A stretch of DNA of 64,000 nt from Levilactobacillus yonginensis (GTDB lineage: Bacteria; Bacillota; Bacilli; Lactobacillales; Lactobacillaceae): assembly GCF_964065165.1 (NCBI RefSeq), contig NZ_OZ061549.1:1984001-2048000 (forward strand), written 5' to 3'. Positions 1 to 7,696 of the stretch are shown one piece after another. The position numbers were made by a program, and so were the translations under genes. A model generated the notes under the pieces. The model saw only the letters and a list, made by a program, of their open reading frames with translations, had not been told where the DNA came from and searched no databases. The number at the start of each line of letters is the position of its first letter. The stretch's first letter is position 1.

Positions 1-1
1 C

Positions 2-112
2 GGTCTGGGCTGGTTGGTTCCAACCTTCATTGGTTTTGCCATTGGGCTGCTGTGGGGGCATCTCCGCTGGGTAAGCCAGCGAGGAACGGTTCCAGAAAGT
101 GACCATCTGTAG
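2..112 (+). CDS. C-terminal end of a membrane permease (possibly BrnQ-like)
   Basis: An open frame enters from the left edge and stops at a TAG at 110-112, giving 36 residues. It reads as one hydrophobic membrane segment (GLGWLVPTFIGFAIGLLWG) followed by a short polar tail. The WLVP...GFAIGLL pattern resembles the last helix of BrnQ/LIVCS branched-chain amino acid permeases, but the fragment is too short to be sure. A terminator follows directly, so this is the end of the upstream transcription unit. The membrane-protein call is safe; the family is a guess. Confidence 0.5.
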   Translation, partial: GLGWLVPTFIGFAIGLLWGHLRWVSQRGTVPESDHL

Positions 113-126
113 TCATGTTATCGGAG

Positions 127-156
127 AAAAGTCGCGGCCAGTGGTCGGGGCTTTTT
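127..156 (+). terminator. Rho-independent terminator of the upstream permease
   Basis: AAAAGTCGCGGCC pairs with GGTCGGGGCTTTT across a three-base loop, with one G-G mismatch and two G-T wobbles, and runs into T5. It ends the permease transcript before rarA. Confidence 0.6.
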
Positions 157-204
157 CTTCGGTCTCAAACGGGTTATGATTACCTGTAAAAGGGGGGATT
201 TCTC

Positions 205-1530
205 GTGGAACAAGAATCATTGTTTTCAAATAACCGGCAAAATACGCCGTTAGCTAGTCGGGTTCGGCCACGCACCCTCGCTCAGTTCGTGGGCCAAACG
301 CACCTGTTAGGAACTGGCAAAATCTTACGAGAATTGATTGAAAATGATCAAGTATCGTCGATGATCTTTTGGGGACCACCTGGTGTTGGTAAGACCACTT
401 TAGCTGAAATCATTGCCCGGCAAACACAAGCGAAGTTTTTGAGCTTTAGTGCCGTTGACAGCAGTATTAGTAAGATTAAAAAGATTATGCACCAGGCTGA
501 AGATGACCGCGAAATTGGAGAACAGACGATTGTATTCGTCGATGAAATTCACCGGTTTAATAAAGCGCAACAGGACGCTTTTCTGCCATACGTGGAGCGG
601 GGCAGTATTATTCTAATTGGTGCAACGACGGAAAATCCTTCGTTTGAAGTCAATTCAGCACTACTTTCGCGGTGTAAGGTCTTCGTCTTAAAGGGCTTAG
701 AGACAGCGGATATTGAGGAGTTATTAACCAATGCTTTAAAGAATCCCGCCGGGTTTGACGTTCGGGTCAAGATTGGTGCTGACGAGTTGCACGCCATTGC
801 GGAATTTGCCAATGGGGATGCGCGGACCGCCTTGAACACACTGGAAATGGCCGTGTTAAATGGAGATAAGCAGGGTGATCAGGTGACGGTCACTTTGGAT
901 GATTTAAAGCAATTGATCAGCCAAAAGTTTGTCTTATACGATAAAACAGGTGAGGAACACTACAATATTATTTCGGCGCTACATAAATCAATGCGTAATT
1001 CCGACGTCGATGCAGCGATTTATTGGTTGTCTCGGATGTTAGAGGGCGGCGAAGATCCGTTGTACATTGCGCGGCGGTTAGTGCGGTTTGCCAGTGAGGA
1101 TATTGGCCTTGCCGACACGAACGCGCTGAACATTGCGGTAAATGTCTTTCAGGCTTGTCAATTCTTGGGAATGCCCGAATGTGACGTACATTTGGTTGAG
1201 GCCGTAAGTTACCTGTCCTTGGCTCCCAAGTCGAATGCACTATACAAGGCACGATTGGCTGCTAAGAAGGACGTAAAAGAGACCCGTGATGAACCGGTTC
1301 CGCTACAGATTCGGAACGCGCCAACGAAATTGATGAAGGACCTGGGATACGGCAGGGATTACGAGTATGCTCACGCCACGAAGGATAAACTAACTGAAAT
1401 GGAAACGATGCCACCGGGCCTACGGGGACACGTGTACTATGAACCTACGGAACAGGGGCGTGAGGGGCGCTTCAAGGAACGATTGGCGTACATTAAGCGA
1501 TGGCATCAGGCACACCGTTCATCAGATTAA
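205..1530 (+). CDS. rarA: Replication-associated recombination protein A (RarA/MgsA AAA+ ATPase)
   Basis: Cytosolic AAA+ ATPase of the clamp-loader-like RarA/MgsA/WRNIP1 family, which acts at stalled replication forks. The 441-residue length matches the family. Visible motifs are Walker A GPPGVGKT at about residues 57-64, Walker B VFVDEIHRF at about 110-118, sensor 1 LIGATTENP and the arginine-finger segment SALLSRC. The C-terminal half holds the family clamp-loader and tetramerisation region (YWLSRMLEGGEDPLYIARRL). The start is GTG at 205, about 8 nt after an AAGGGGGG ribosome site. It is transcribed alone, between the terminator at 127-156 and the one at 1539-1565. Confidence 0.95.
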   Translation: MEQESLFSNNRQNTPLASRVRPRTLAQFVGQTHLLGTGKILRELIENDQVSSMIFWGPPGVGKTTLAEIIARQTQAKFLSFSAVDSSISKIKKIMHQAEDDREIGEQTIVFVDEIHRFNKAQQDAFLPYVERGSIILIGATTENPSFEVNSALLSRCKVFVLKGLETADIEELLTNALKNPAGFDVRVKIGADELHAIAEFANGDARTALNTLEMAVLNGDKQGDQVTVTLDDLKQLISQKFVLYDKTGEEHYNIISALHKSMRNSDVDAAIYWLSRMLEGGEDPLYIARRLVRFASEDIGLADTNALNIAVNVFQACQFLGMPECDVHLVEAVSYLSLAPKSNALYKARLAAKKDVKETRDEPVPLQIRNAPTKLMKDLGYGRDYEYAHATKDKLTEMETMPPGLRGHVYYEPTEQGREGRFKERLAYIKRWHQAHRSSD

Positions 1531-1538
1531 TGGGCAAC

Positions 1539-1565
1539 CGGCAGGTAACTACCTGCCGTTTTTTT
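1539..1565 (+). terminator. Rho-independent terminator of rarA
   Basis: Perfect 8-bp stem CGGCAGGT/ACCTGCCG with an AACT loop, followed by T7. It overlaps the last codons of the convergent DUF805 gene, whose TAG lies in the loop. Confidence 0.93.
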
Positions 1566-2091
1566 GGAGATAGCGGTTGTGTTGTTGGCGCGAAGGTTCA
1601 CAGAGAATTAAGAGAAAAATCAGACTTCCCAGCGGAATCAGATTGATCAACCAGAGCCGACCACTGTGGCCGGTATCGTGTAGGCGTCGGACCTGGGCTG
1701 TAATATTGCCAGCAATCACAATAGCCAATAAAAGTAGTAAGGGAGCGGCGGTTAGGAGATTCATCTCTTCACCCAACCGGTGAAAACTGCCAAAGCTAAT
1801 AATGGCTAAGAAGCCTAGGACCATTTCTACCAAACTGCTACCGGCAGTCGACCACCAGAAGTCCGCGCGGCCCATGTGTCCTGCTAGATTGCTTAAGTTA
1901 CGGCAAAAAAGGACACTGGATGTGACTAAGTCCGGATCGACCGTTTCGTTATAGGGTTGGTCGGGTTGGTCATCAATTAAGGAGTAAGAGAACGCATCCA
2001 TACCTTGGGCGGTTTGACAATAGTGGCAGAAGTTGGCGCCTAAAGGAATGGGCTTTCCGCATTTGATGCAGGTGCTCTTATAATTTTCCAT
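1549..2091 (-). CDS. DUF805 membrane protein with N-terminal zinc ribbon
   Basis: 180-residue integral membrane protein. Residues 8-25 form a zinc ribbon with two CxxC knuckles (CIKC and CHYC). The rest is a DUF805 domain: the R-x-DFWW segment after GHMG, several hydrophobic helices, and the family motif RRLHDTGHSGRLWL near residue 135. DUF805 proteins are inner-membrane proteins without a settled function; fusion to a zinc ribbon is common in lactobacilli. It is convergent with rarA and its stop codon lies inside the rarA terminator. Family identity is sure, role unknown. Confidence 0.85.
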   Translation of the reverse strand: MENYKSTCIKCGKPIPLGANFCHYCQTAQGMDAFSYSLIDDQPDQPYNETVDPDLVTSSVLFCRNLSNLAGHMGRADFWWSTAGSSLVEMVLGFLAIISFGSFHRLGEEMNLLTAAPLLLLLAIVIAGNITAQVRRLHDTGHSGRLWLINLIPLGSLIFLLILCEPSRQQHNRYLQKNGR

Positions 2092-2230
2092 CGATGATTA
2101 ACCCCCTATGAGTTCACGGCCGCTTAGTAACTGGCTAGCTTTTCATGACTGAAGCTGTTAAGATTCATCATAGCGGCTGACAGTTGGAATAGCTATGTTT
2201 TTCTCCCGATCACGGTAAACCCGCTATAAA

Positions 2231-2345
2231 TTGGTTAATATGCAGTTGCGTAGTATAACGGATGTAATGGAACGGGTCGCCCTTCCGGCTATCATCGTAA
2301 GGGGCTGGCAAGCCATTTACCGGTGGTTAAAAATCCGTTTTTTTT
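2231..2345 (+). ncRNA. Possible short RNA or leader upstream of arsC
   Basis: This occupies most of the 318-nt gap between the DUF805 gene and arsC. A promoter-like pair TTGGTT (2231) and TATAAC (2254) with a 17-nt spacer is followed by a region with paired blocks (CCCTT...AAGGG at 2280-2304) that ends in TCCG plus T8 at 2338-2345. It could be a short terminated RNA or a leader of arsC. The hairpin next to the T tract is weak. Confidence 0.3.
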
Positions 2346-2409
2346 CAAAGAAAGGTGTAGAATGATGACACCAATATCATTTGTTTAATAAATAGAGGAG
2401 GCCTCATCA

Positions 2410-2832
2410 ATGACCCAATTATACTTTTTATGCACGGGTAATTCATGTCGGAGTCAAATGGCAGAAGGTTTTGCCCGTCAGCTTGCACCCGAAACTTGGC
2501 AGGTGGCCAGTGCCGGGGTCGAGCAACATGGTTTGAATCCGTTGGCGGTGAAGGTCATGGCGGAGCGCGATATCGATATTTCACAGCAACAGTCTAAATT
2601 GATTGATTCCCAGTACCTCAATCAGAGCGATATCGTCGTGACGCTCTGTGGGGATGCCCGCGACCGTTGCCCGGTCACACCACCAACCGTCAAAAAGTTG
2701 CATTGGCCACTTCCGGATCCAGCGCAGGCAACGGGGAGCGATGAGGAAATTCTCAACGTGTTTCGGGAAGTTCGCGATGAGATTCAAGCACATGTGGCTC
2801 AGTTGATCAAGACGCTCCAAGCAACGGATTAG
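2410..2832 (+). CDS. arsC: Thioredoxin-coupled arsenate reductase (ArsC, LMW phosphatase fold)
   Basis: 140-residue cytosolic enzyme reducing arsenate to arsenite with electrons from thioredoxin. The N-terminus carries the P-loop C8-TGNSC13-R14 (CX5R) of the low-molecular-weight tyrosine phosphatase fold. The redox relay is complete: Cys8, and Cys80 and Cys87 in LCGDARDRC, matching the Cys10/Cys82/Cys89 triad of the Staphylococcus enzyme. The WPLPDP loop gives the general acid Asp. The ATG follows AGAGGAGG. No arsR, arsB or acr3 lies nearby, so it stands alone here. A low-molecular-weight phosphatase activity is the alternative reading, but the three cysteines favour ArsC. Confidence 0.9.
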   Translation: MTQLYFLCTGNSCRSQMAEGFARQLAPETWQVASAGVEQHGLNPLAVKVMAERDIDISQQQSKLIDSQYLNQSDIVVTLCGDARDRCPVTPPTVKKLHWPLPDPAQATGSDEEILNVFREVRDEIQAHVAQLIKTLQATD

Positions 2833-2854
2833 AAGACGAATGTCTGACTAAAAT

Positions 2855-2893
2855 AAGGAGCTGCCCAATTAATTTGCGGGCAGCTCCTTTCAA
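2855..2893 (+). terminator. Terminator of arsC
   Basis: 12-bp stem AAGGAGCTGCCC/GGGCAGCTCCTT with an 11-nt loop and a short T run at 2888-2890. Confidence 0.85.
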
Positions 2894-2952
2894 ACATTAA
2901 CTAAGTTATTCAACAAACTTCTGGCGAAACAGAACAAATTTTGGTAAAACGG

Positions 2953-3005
2953 TTGAATTTTGATTGTACATAAGCGATACTGGGGTTAGTTGGTTCACTG
3001 AACCA
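2953..3005 (+). promoter_or_regulatory. xylR promoter with a XylR-operator-like palindrome
   Basis: TTGAAT (2953-2958), 17-nt spacer, GATACT (2976-2981). Ten bases further lies TGGTTC-act-GAACCA (2991-3005), a perfect 6-3-6 palindrome whose left half extends to AGTTGGTTC, the half-site seen at the xylA and xylT operators. This suggests autoregulation, though the spacing differs from the other operators. A hairpin GTTGGTCTT/AAGACCAAC (3070-3092) lies in the leader. Confidence 0.55.
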
Positions 3006-3139
3006 TGATTAAAAATATTGTTACCGCTTGCAACGTCGATTTAATCGCGGAAGTGTGACTAAACGGTTGGTTGGTCTTTTTGTAAGACCAACTTGGGGCG
3101 GCAATGAGGAACGGTTATCGTTTTTGAGGAGGGGATTTA

Positions 3140-4324
3140 ATGGTTCGACGTAGTATGAATCGGAATCAGTTGCATGACCAGAACCTGAAGTTTGTCCTGC
3201 AACAGATTTTTAACAATCACCCCACCTCGCGGATTGAAATTTCTCACCAGCTTAACCTGAATAAGTCCACGGTCTCATCGCTGTACAATACCCTGATGGC
3301 CGAAGGTTACTTAACGGAACTAGGCTTGGGGGAGGCGTCAACCGCTGGTGGGCGGAAACCAACCTTGGTCGAGATCAACAATAGCTACGGTTACACGTTG
3401 ACGTTTGACCTGGGCTACCGGCATCTGCACGCACTTGCAACTTGGCTCGATGGCAGCGTTTGGAAATATGACCGGATTGATACCAAAGGCCAGTCAATTC
3501 ACGAAATGGTCGACCGAATCAATCAGTACATCACAGATTTACAACGCGAAGACACTAGTAGCAATGGCTTGTTGGGTATCTGCTTTTCCATCCATGGAAT
3601 TGTGTTCAACAACCAAGTGAAGACGTCACCATTTATTGATATGGATGGGGTAAACCTGGAACAGGTCTTCTCCACGGCTTACCAGGTGCCCGTTGTTTTG
3701 GAAAATGAAGCCAACCTGTCCGCTATTTATGAACGGGACTTTAACGGTGCCCGTCAGCTCAATAGTACCGTGACTGTCAGTATCCATAGAGGAATTGGTG
3801 CCGGGATTATTCTACACCGCGACCTTTTCCGTGGTGAACACGGGGATGCTGGTGAAATCGGGCAGACCATCGCAGATATTCAGATGGATGCCGCTGATTC
3901 CCCCCATCCCGTTCACGCCGAAGATATTAGCTCAGAAGATGCCATCATTCAACGAATTGAGGATCTGAAAGGCTTAGAGAGCTTGGATCGGGCGGCCATT
4001 GTGAAGCTGTATCGAGAACGGGATCCGGAGACCATGATGACACTGGCTAACTTTGCTGCCGCCATTGGCGGGATGCTGTACAATTTGATGCGGTCGTTGG
4101 ATCCGGATGCATTCTTCCTAAATTCACCGTTGGTTGAAGAGTTGCCAGAGTTGCTGACCCAAATTCGGGCGGTGTTTGCGAACTTGGCCCAAGTAGAAAT
4201 GAGCATTGAGTTAACGAAAAATGCCCGGTTAGCAACGGTATTGGGTGGCTGCTCTCTGATCACCCACCGCGTATTAGGCTTGGACCACTTTGAATTAAAC
4301 TTTGAACGGCCTGACGCTGAATAA
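3140..4324 (+). CDS. xylR: XylR, ROK-family xylose repressor
   Basis: 394-residue DNA-binding repressor of xylose utilisation genes, released by xylose. An N-terminal winged helix-turn-helix lies at about residues 15-65 (SRIEISHQLNLNKSTVSSLY). The ROK fold follows, with VVLENEANLSAIYERDF and the glycine-rich segment RGIGAGIILHRDLF plus HGDAGEIGQ. The CxCGxxGC zinc motif of ROK kinases is missing, as usual for XylR repressors. The start ATG at 3140 follows GAGGAGGGG by 6 nt; another ATG nine codons in has no better site. It lies upstream of xylA, separated by two surface-protein genes on the other strand. Candidate operators occur at xylA and both xylT genes. Confidence 0.93.
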   Translation: MVRRSMNRNQLHDQNLKFVLQQIFNNHPTSRIEISHQLNLNKSTVSSLYNTLMAEGYLTELGLGEASTAGGRKPTLVEINNSYGYTLTFDLGYRHLHALATWLDGSVWKYDRIDTKGQSIHEMVDRINQYITDLQREDTSSNGLLGICFSIHGIVFNNQVKTSPFIDMDGVNLEQVFSTAYQVPVVLENEANLSAIYERDFNGARQLNSTVTVSIHRGIGAGIILHRDLFRGEHGDAGEIGQTIADIQMDAADSPHPVHAEDISSEDAIIQRIEDLKGLESLDRAAIVKLYRERDPETMMTLANFAAAIGGMLYNLMRSLDPDAFFLNSPLVEELPELLTQIRAVFANLAQVEMSIELTKNARLATVLGGCSLITHRVLGLDHFELNFERPDAE

Positions 4325-4336
4325 AATTAGACATTA

Positions 4337-4456
4337 AAGGGTTTGAGACAAACGTCTCAAACCCTTTTTGCGTTCCGAACGTACATGATCGAAACGTGTG
4401 CTGAAAGGCAGTTAATGATCATTGACTAACCGCCTTCTGACTCACTCTTTTTCCGG
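4337..4456 (+). repeat. Terminator-linked repeat, copy 1 (also xylR terminator)
   Basis: AAGGGTTTGAGAC/GTCTCAAACCCTT stem with T5 (4337-4369) ends xylR. It is followed by a conserved tail with TTCCGAACGTA, GATCGAAACGTG and the pair AAGGCAGTTAAT/ATTGACTAACCGCCTT (to 4456). The same order recurs at 15746, 41225 and, inverted, at 46542. In this copy the middle hairpin of the longer copies is absent. Confidence 0.8.
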
Positions 4457-4463
4457 CGATAAC

Positions 4464-6674
4464 TTAATCTTGTTTCCGCCAGATACCTAGCCCGATTAGG
4501 GAGCTGAGTAAGAGGGCGATTCCAATGAGTGGTGAGGAAGTTCGTTCATTGGTTTGCGGTAACGTGGTTTGGGACCGCTTGGCTGCAGTGCTCCAGGCGA
4601 CGGAGTCCTGCACGGCGGCACGGACCTTAGCGTTGCCGGTAGTCGAAGGGGTGGTGGCGTGGCCAGCTAACATGGCGGCGTTGCCCCCATGTTGCTGACT
4701 AATGATGCCGGCAGCATTACCACCGTCCTGGGCAGACAGTTGGGTAGTTGGGCTGGGTTGCTTGGCTGGTTTACTAGGCTTCTTAGGCTGAGTGGTGTTG
4801 CCGGTGTCCCCGGTATTTCCGGTCTCATCAGTCTTATTGGCCCGGTAAACGTACGTTACCTCAGAATCTGTCTTGCCAAACGTCCCAGAAGCGTTGGCCG
4901 GAGTGGTGGTCAACGTGTACCCCGACAGGTTTAGAGCCGCGGTTTGATAGGGGGTGCCGGTATCGCCGGTCAGGACTTTGTCCGCGGCGAGTTGCTGGCC
5001 TTGTTGATCGACGTAATGGACGGTTACTGAAGATTGAGTGGTTGGTGTGACGACTGGTGGGGTTGCCTTTTTTTTGTAAACGAAGGTGATATCGATGGGG
5101 GCGTCCGTGTAAGTTCCAGTCGTTTCACCAATTGTTTGGACGAGTGTGTAACCGTCGATGACTGTATCCTCAGCCGGAATGGTGTAGGCATCACCAATCA
5201 TCCCAGCGGGGAGGGTCGTATCGTCTTTAATGGCTTTGCCGGCGCTGTCTTGGTAATGCAGAGTGATGGCCTCCGCCGGCTGCGGGTTGACGTAAGGAAT
5301 GAAGAGACGAATCGTGATAAATTTGCCTTCACCAGAGCCTGAGAAGTCCTCAATCAAGTAGTACTTTACCGGGTTTTGAACAGCCGTGTAACCAGGCCAA
5401 ACACTATAATTGGATGGTGAAATCTGGTCAGGTAAGTCGAGGAAGGTCACACTACCATCGGCGTTGGTGGTGGGGTTGCCGTCCTCACCAGTTTTAATGT
5501 GGCCACCCCGGTAGTACATCCGCATGAGTCCACCACCGTTCATGTGATCTTGATAGATGGTTTCTAAGATTTGATTGTCATTGTAATCGGATGGGATGTC
5601 GATCGATAATTTACCCGAGAAGTTTTTGGGCAGTTTGACCAGTTGCGGAATGGTAATCGTTGGGTTAGCTGGGTCCACGACGTAGTTGGTCGTCAGGGTT
5701 GCTTGTTGTTCGGAAAATTCGAGACTTGTGAATTGGCTGTAATCCAATGAGGAGAAATCATAAATGCCATTGCCGTTGAGATTTAGCGTCTTCAACTGGG
5801 TCAGGTTAGCCAATGGGGTGACGTCGTTTACGTGGTTGCTGGAGAGGTCTAAATAAGTTAGCTTAGTTAGCGCACTTAATGGCGAAATGTCTGTGATGTC
5901 GCCTCGGTCGTAGCCTAGCATCATCATGTCGTAGGTATTCCAAGATAAATCAAGATACGTCAAATTTGTCGCGAATTCTAATCCCTGAAGAGAGTAGGGA
6001 TGAATCCCGTCGTTGGAAGTGGTGGTAGCGAGGTTCATGTGGCTGACTTCGAGTTTGGTCAATTTTAACAGGTCGTCCTTGGTCAGTGAAGCTGCGTTCT
6101 TGCCGAGCGCATTGGCCACGAGATTTTGCAGTTTTTTATTGGGCATCCACTGGTCAATCGTTTCTGCGGTAACCGGGGCAGCCGTTGGTACGGCGACCTT
6201 GGGGGCAGAATAAGCTGGCAACTGGGCCATACGACTGGTCCGCCGACTAGTTTGACGATTTTTCGCTAGTTTTGGCGTTGGTGTACTGTCCGAGTTGGGT
6301 GTTTGCTCTGACGGCTCAGGAGTATGTATCGTTGGTTCAGAGGATTTGGCTACTGGCGTCGGAGCCGCTGCTGGTGTTGATGCAGGGAGGATTGCCGGTG
6401 CTTCCTTTGGTTGGGGTTCCTGCTGGTCGGTCACCGGCTCAGTCGCTTGACTGGCAGTGGTCTTCAATTTGGTCGTTGTGGCAGTTGTATTCGCAGCGGA
6501 TGGGTCTGGTTTCACGGTGGCGGTTGCCTGGTCGTTATCAACGGTGGTGTCCGCACTAGCTTGCGTTCCACTAAAAGTGACTACCATTCCAGCGGTGACA
6601 ATACTGGCGAAAACCCAGGCGCGACCGCTCTTATACATTTTGTAGTGTCGTGATTGGTTGTTGCCCTTAAACAT
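4464..6674 (-). CDS. LPXTG-anchored leucine-rich-repeat / MucBP surface protein
   Basis: 736-residue cell-wall adhesin. The N-terminus is a KxYKxGRxW-type signal peptide (KMYKSGRAW, then a hydrophobic stretch to about residue 42). A Thr/Pro/Ala-rich linker runs to about 160, then an internalin-like LRR block (about 200-320; NLTYLDLSWN, KLTYLDLSSNHV, QLKTLNLNGNGI). Two MucBP-type domains follow, beginning ITLHYQDSAGKAIKDD and VTVHYVDQQGQQL, then a Pro/Thr/Gln spacer. It ends in the sorting signal LPQTN, a membrane helix and WRKQD. The start follows GAGGGGGAG. Sortase A substrate, likely binding mucus or host or plant surfaces. A cre box between promoter and start implies CcpA control. Its last 55 residues resemble the small LPXTG protein upstream. 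Confidence 0.9.
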   Translation of the reverse strand: MFKGNNQSRHYKMYKSGRAWVFASIVTAGMVVTFSGTQASADTTVDNDQATATVKPDPSAANTTATTTKLKTTASQATEPVTDQQEPQPKEAPAILPASTPAAAPTPVAKSSEPTIHTPEPSEQTPNSDSTPTPKLAKNRQTSRRTSRMAQLPAYSAPKVAVPTAAPVTAETIDQWMPNKKLQNLVANALGKNAASLTKDDLLKLTKLEVSHMNLATTTSNDGIHPYSLQGLEFATNLTYLDLSWNTYDMMMLGYDRGDITDISPLSALTKLTYLDLSSNHVNDVTPLANLTQLKTLNLNGNGIYDFSSLDYSQFTSLEFSEQQATLTTNYVVDPANPTITIPQLVKLPKNFSGKLSIDIPSDYNDNQILETIYQDHMNGGGLMRMYYRGGHIKTGEDGNPTTNADGSVTFLDLPDQISPSNYSVWPGYTAVQNPVKYYLIEDFSGSGEGKFITIRLFIPYVNPQPAEAITLHYQDSAGKAIKDDTTLPAGMIGDAYTIPAEDTVIDGYTLVQTIGETTGTYTDAPIDITFVYKKKATPPVVTPTTQSSVTVHYVDQQGQQLAADKVLTGDTGTPYQTAALNLSGYTLTTTPANASGTFGKTDSEVTYVYRANKTDETGNTGDTGNTTQPKKPSKPAKQPSPTTQLSAQDGGNAAGIISQQHGGNAAMLAGHATTPSTTGNAKVRAAVQDSVAWSTAAKRSQTTLPQTNERTSSPLIGIALLLSSLIGLGIWRKQD

Positions 6675-6705
6675 TCTAAACTCCCCCTCAAAAGTAAATA
6701 TATTC

Positions 6706-6736
6706 TGAAAAAAGCGCTTTCGTTATTTTCATTATA
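6706..6736 (-). promoter_or_regulatory. Promoter -10 and cre box of the LRR adhesin gene
   Basis: On the minus strand TATAAT (complement of 6731-6736) lies upstream of a cre-type palindrome CGAAAGCGCTTTTTTCA (complement of 6706-6722). A cre placed after the promoter would act as a CcpA roadblock. No convincing -35 box was found. Confidence 0.6.
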
Positions 6737-6823
6737 CAGGCGCGTAATAGCGAAGTCTATAAATGATTGCTCATGGAAATTTCTATAAGTAATGGTATAT
6801 AGGTACGATTAATTGGCCACGCA

Positions 6824-6852
6824 AAAGGCTGGTAACAATAGCGGCTTTTTTA
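6824..6852. terminator. Weak bidirectional terminator-like hairpin
   Basis: AAAAGGCTGG and GCGGCTTTTT pair over about 9 bp with two G-T wobbles; both sides carry short A/T runs. It could end the mini LPXTG gene before the adhesin promoter. The rest of the 6675-6993 gap shows nothing clear beyond the adhesin promoter. Confidence 0.4.
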
Positions 6853-6993
6853 TTTCTGTTAGTATCACATTTTATAGATTATGGCGAAAGTCCTTGGCTA
6901 GATGGACTTGTCCACTTTAAAAATGGTGGCTAATTGGCCAACTGAAAAATGCTTACCAAATCCGCTTGGGAATTTAGCAAGCATATCAATTAG

Positions 6994-7323
6994 TTAGTCA
7001 TGTTCTCTAACACGATTCAGTTGACGGCCTACCAGCCAGCTGGTCCCGATAAGGCAGAGTCCGACACCTAACCAGGGCGATACGATTTGCTCACTGGTTT
7101 GTGGCAGCGTTGCTTTTCGTTGATGAGCGGCGTTCCAGGTAACCGAATTCTTCACCGCTGCCCGGACCTTCGCGTTCGGATCGATTCTGCGGGTAGTCTG
7201 CTCAGAGGCAGCGGCTTGGGTGGTGGTTGACGTCGCAATCCCCCCAATGGTGCACAGCAAACCAATGACGACTAGTAGGGTGAGCAGGTGGCGCCCCCAT
7301 TGATGATTCGTATGTAAATCCAT
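6994..7323 (-). CDS. Mini LPXTG cell-wall protein (signal peptide joined to sorting signal)
   Basis: 109 residues from the ATG at 7323, preceded by GGGAGGG; an upstream in-frame start has no ribosome site. Residues 12-35 form a hydrophobic export signal (LLTLLVVIGLLCTIGG). Then come a short linker, the segment NAKVRAAVKNSVTWNAAHQRK, the sorting motif LPQTS, a membrane helix and a basic tail. The segment from NAKVRAAV to the end is clearly paralogous to the C-terminus of the adjacent 736-residue adhesin (NAKVRAAVQDSVAW...LPQTN). So it is either a duplicated adhesin that lost its body or a real wall-anchored microprotein. After export and sorting only about 60 residues would remain exposed. Confidence 0.7.
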   Translation of the reverse strand: MDLHTNHQWGRHLLTLLVVIGLLCTIGGIATSTTTQAAASEQTTRRIDPNAKVRAAVKNSVTWNAAHQRKATLPQTSEQIVSPWLGVGLCLIGTSWLVGRQLNRVREHD

Positions 7324-7605
7324 CAGATATCCCTCCCAGGTAAATGAGTTGTGACCGTACCAATTAGTTACCTTCATTATAAGAAGGATAATTGAAAAGT
7401 TCAGCAATTTAGATGTGACGATTTTCACATATGCTGGAGTTTCCCGTCACAGACCGGCTTCAGTTTATTAAGTTTCTCGCCCAACTAACTTGGTTTAAGA
7501 GGGACATAGATGCCATCAAGGACTGGTGTTAAATTCTTTTGGAACGTGGATAGTTGGTAGCACAAGGATTACGTGCAACCGCTATCATTTTTCTGGAAAA
7601 AGTTT

Positions 7606-7678
7606 TCGAAAACGCTTGCATTTAGATTGTTCCCTGTTATACTAGGATTTGTAAGTTGGTTGTCGCAACGAACTAACT
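7606..7678 (+). promoter_or_regulatory. xylA promoter with cre box and XylR operator
   Basis: TTGCAT (7616-7621), 16-nt spacer, TATACT (7638-7643). The cre box TCGAAAACGCTTGCAT (7606-7621) covers the -35 element, so CcpA would block initiation on glucose. The operator GTTGGTTG-n7-GAACTAAC (7655-7677) lies just after the -10 box, where bound XylR would block the polymerase. The same order of cre, promoter and operator recurs at both xylT genes. Upstream, 7324-7605 holds no gene. Confidence 0.85.
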
Positions 7679-7696
7679 AGGAGGGTTTTACTAATT

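Noticed and set aside
3070..3092. Hairpin in the xylR leader as a terminator or attenuator
   Set aside because: No T tract follows the GTTGGTCTT/AAGACCAAC stem, so termination is unlikely; possible operator only.
4689..6653. Long plus-strand frames opposite the LRR adhesin
   Set aside because: Shadows of the Thr/Pro/Ala-rich adhesin; composition follows the complementary repeats.
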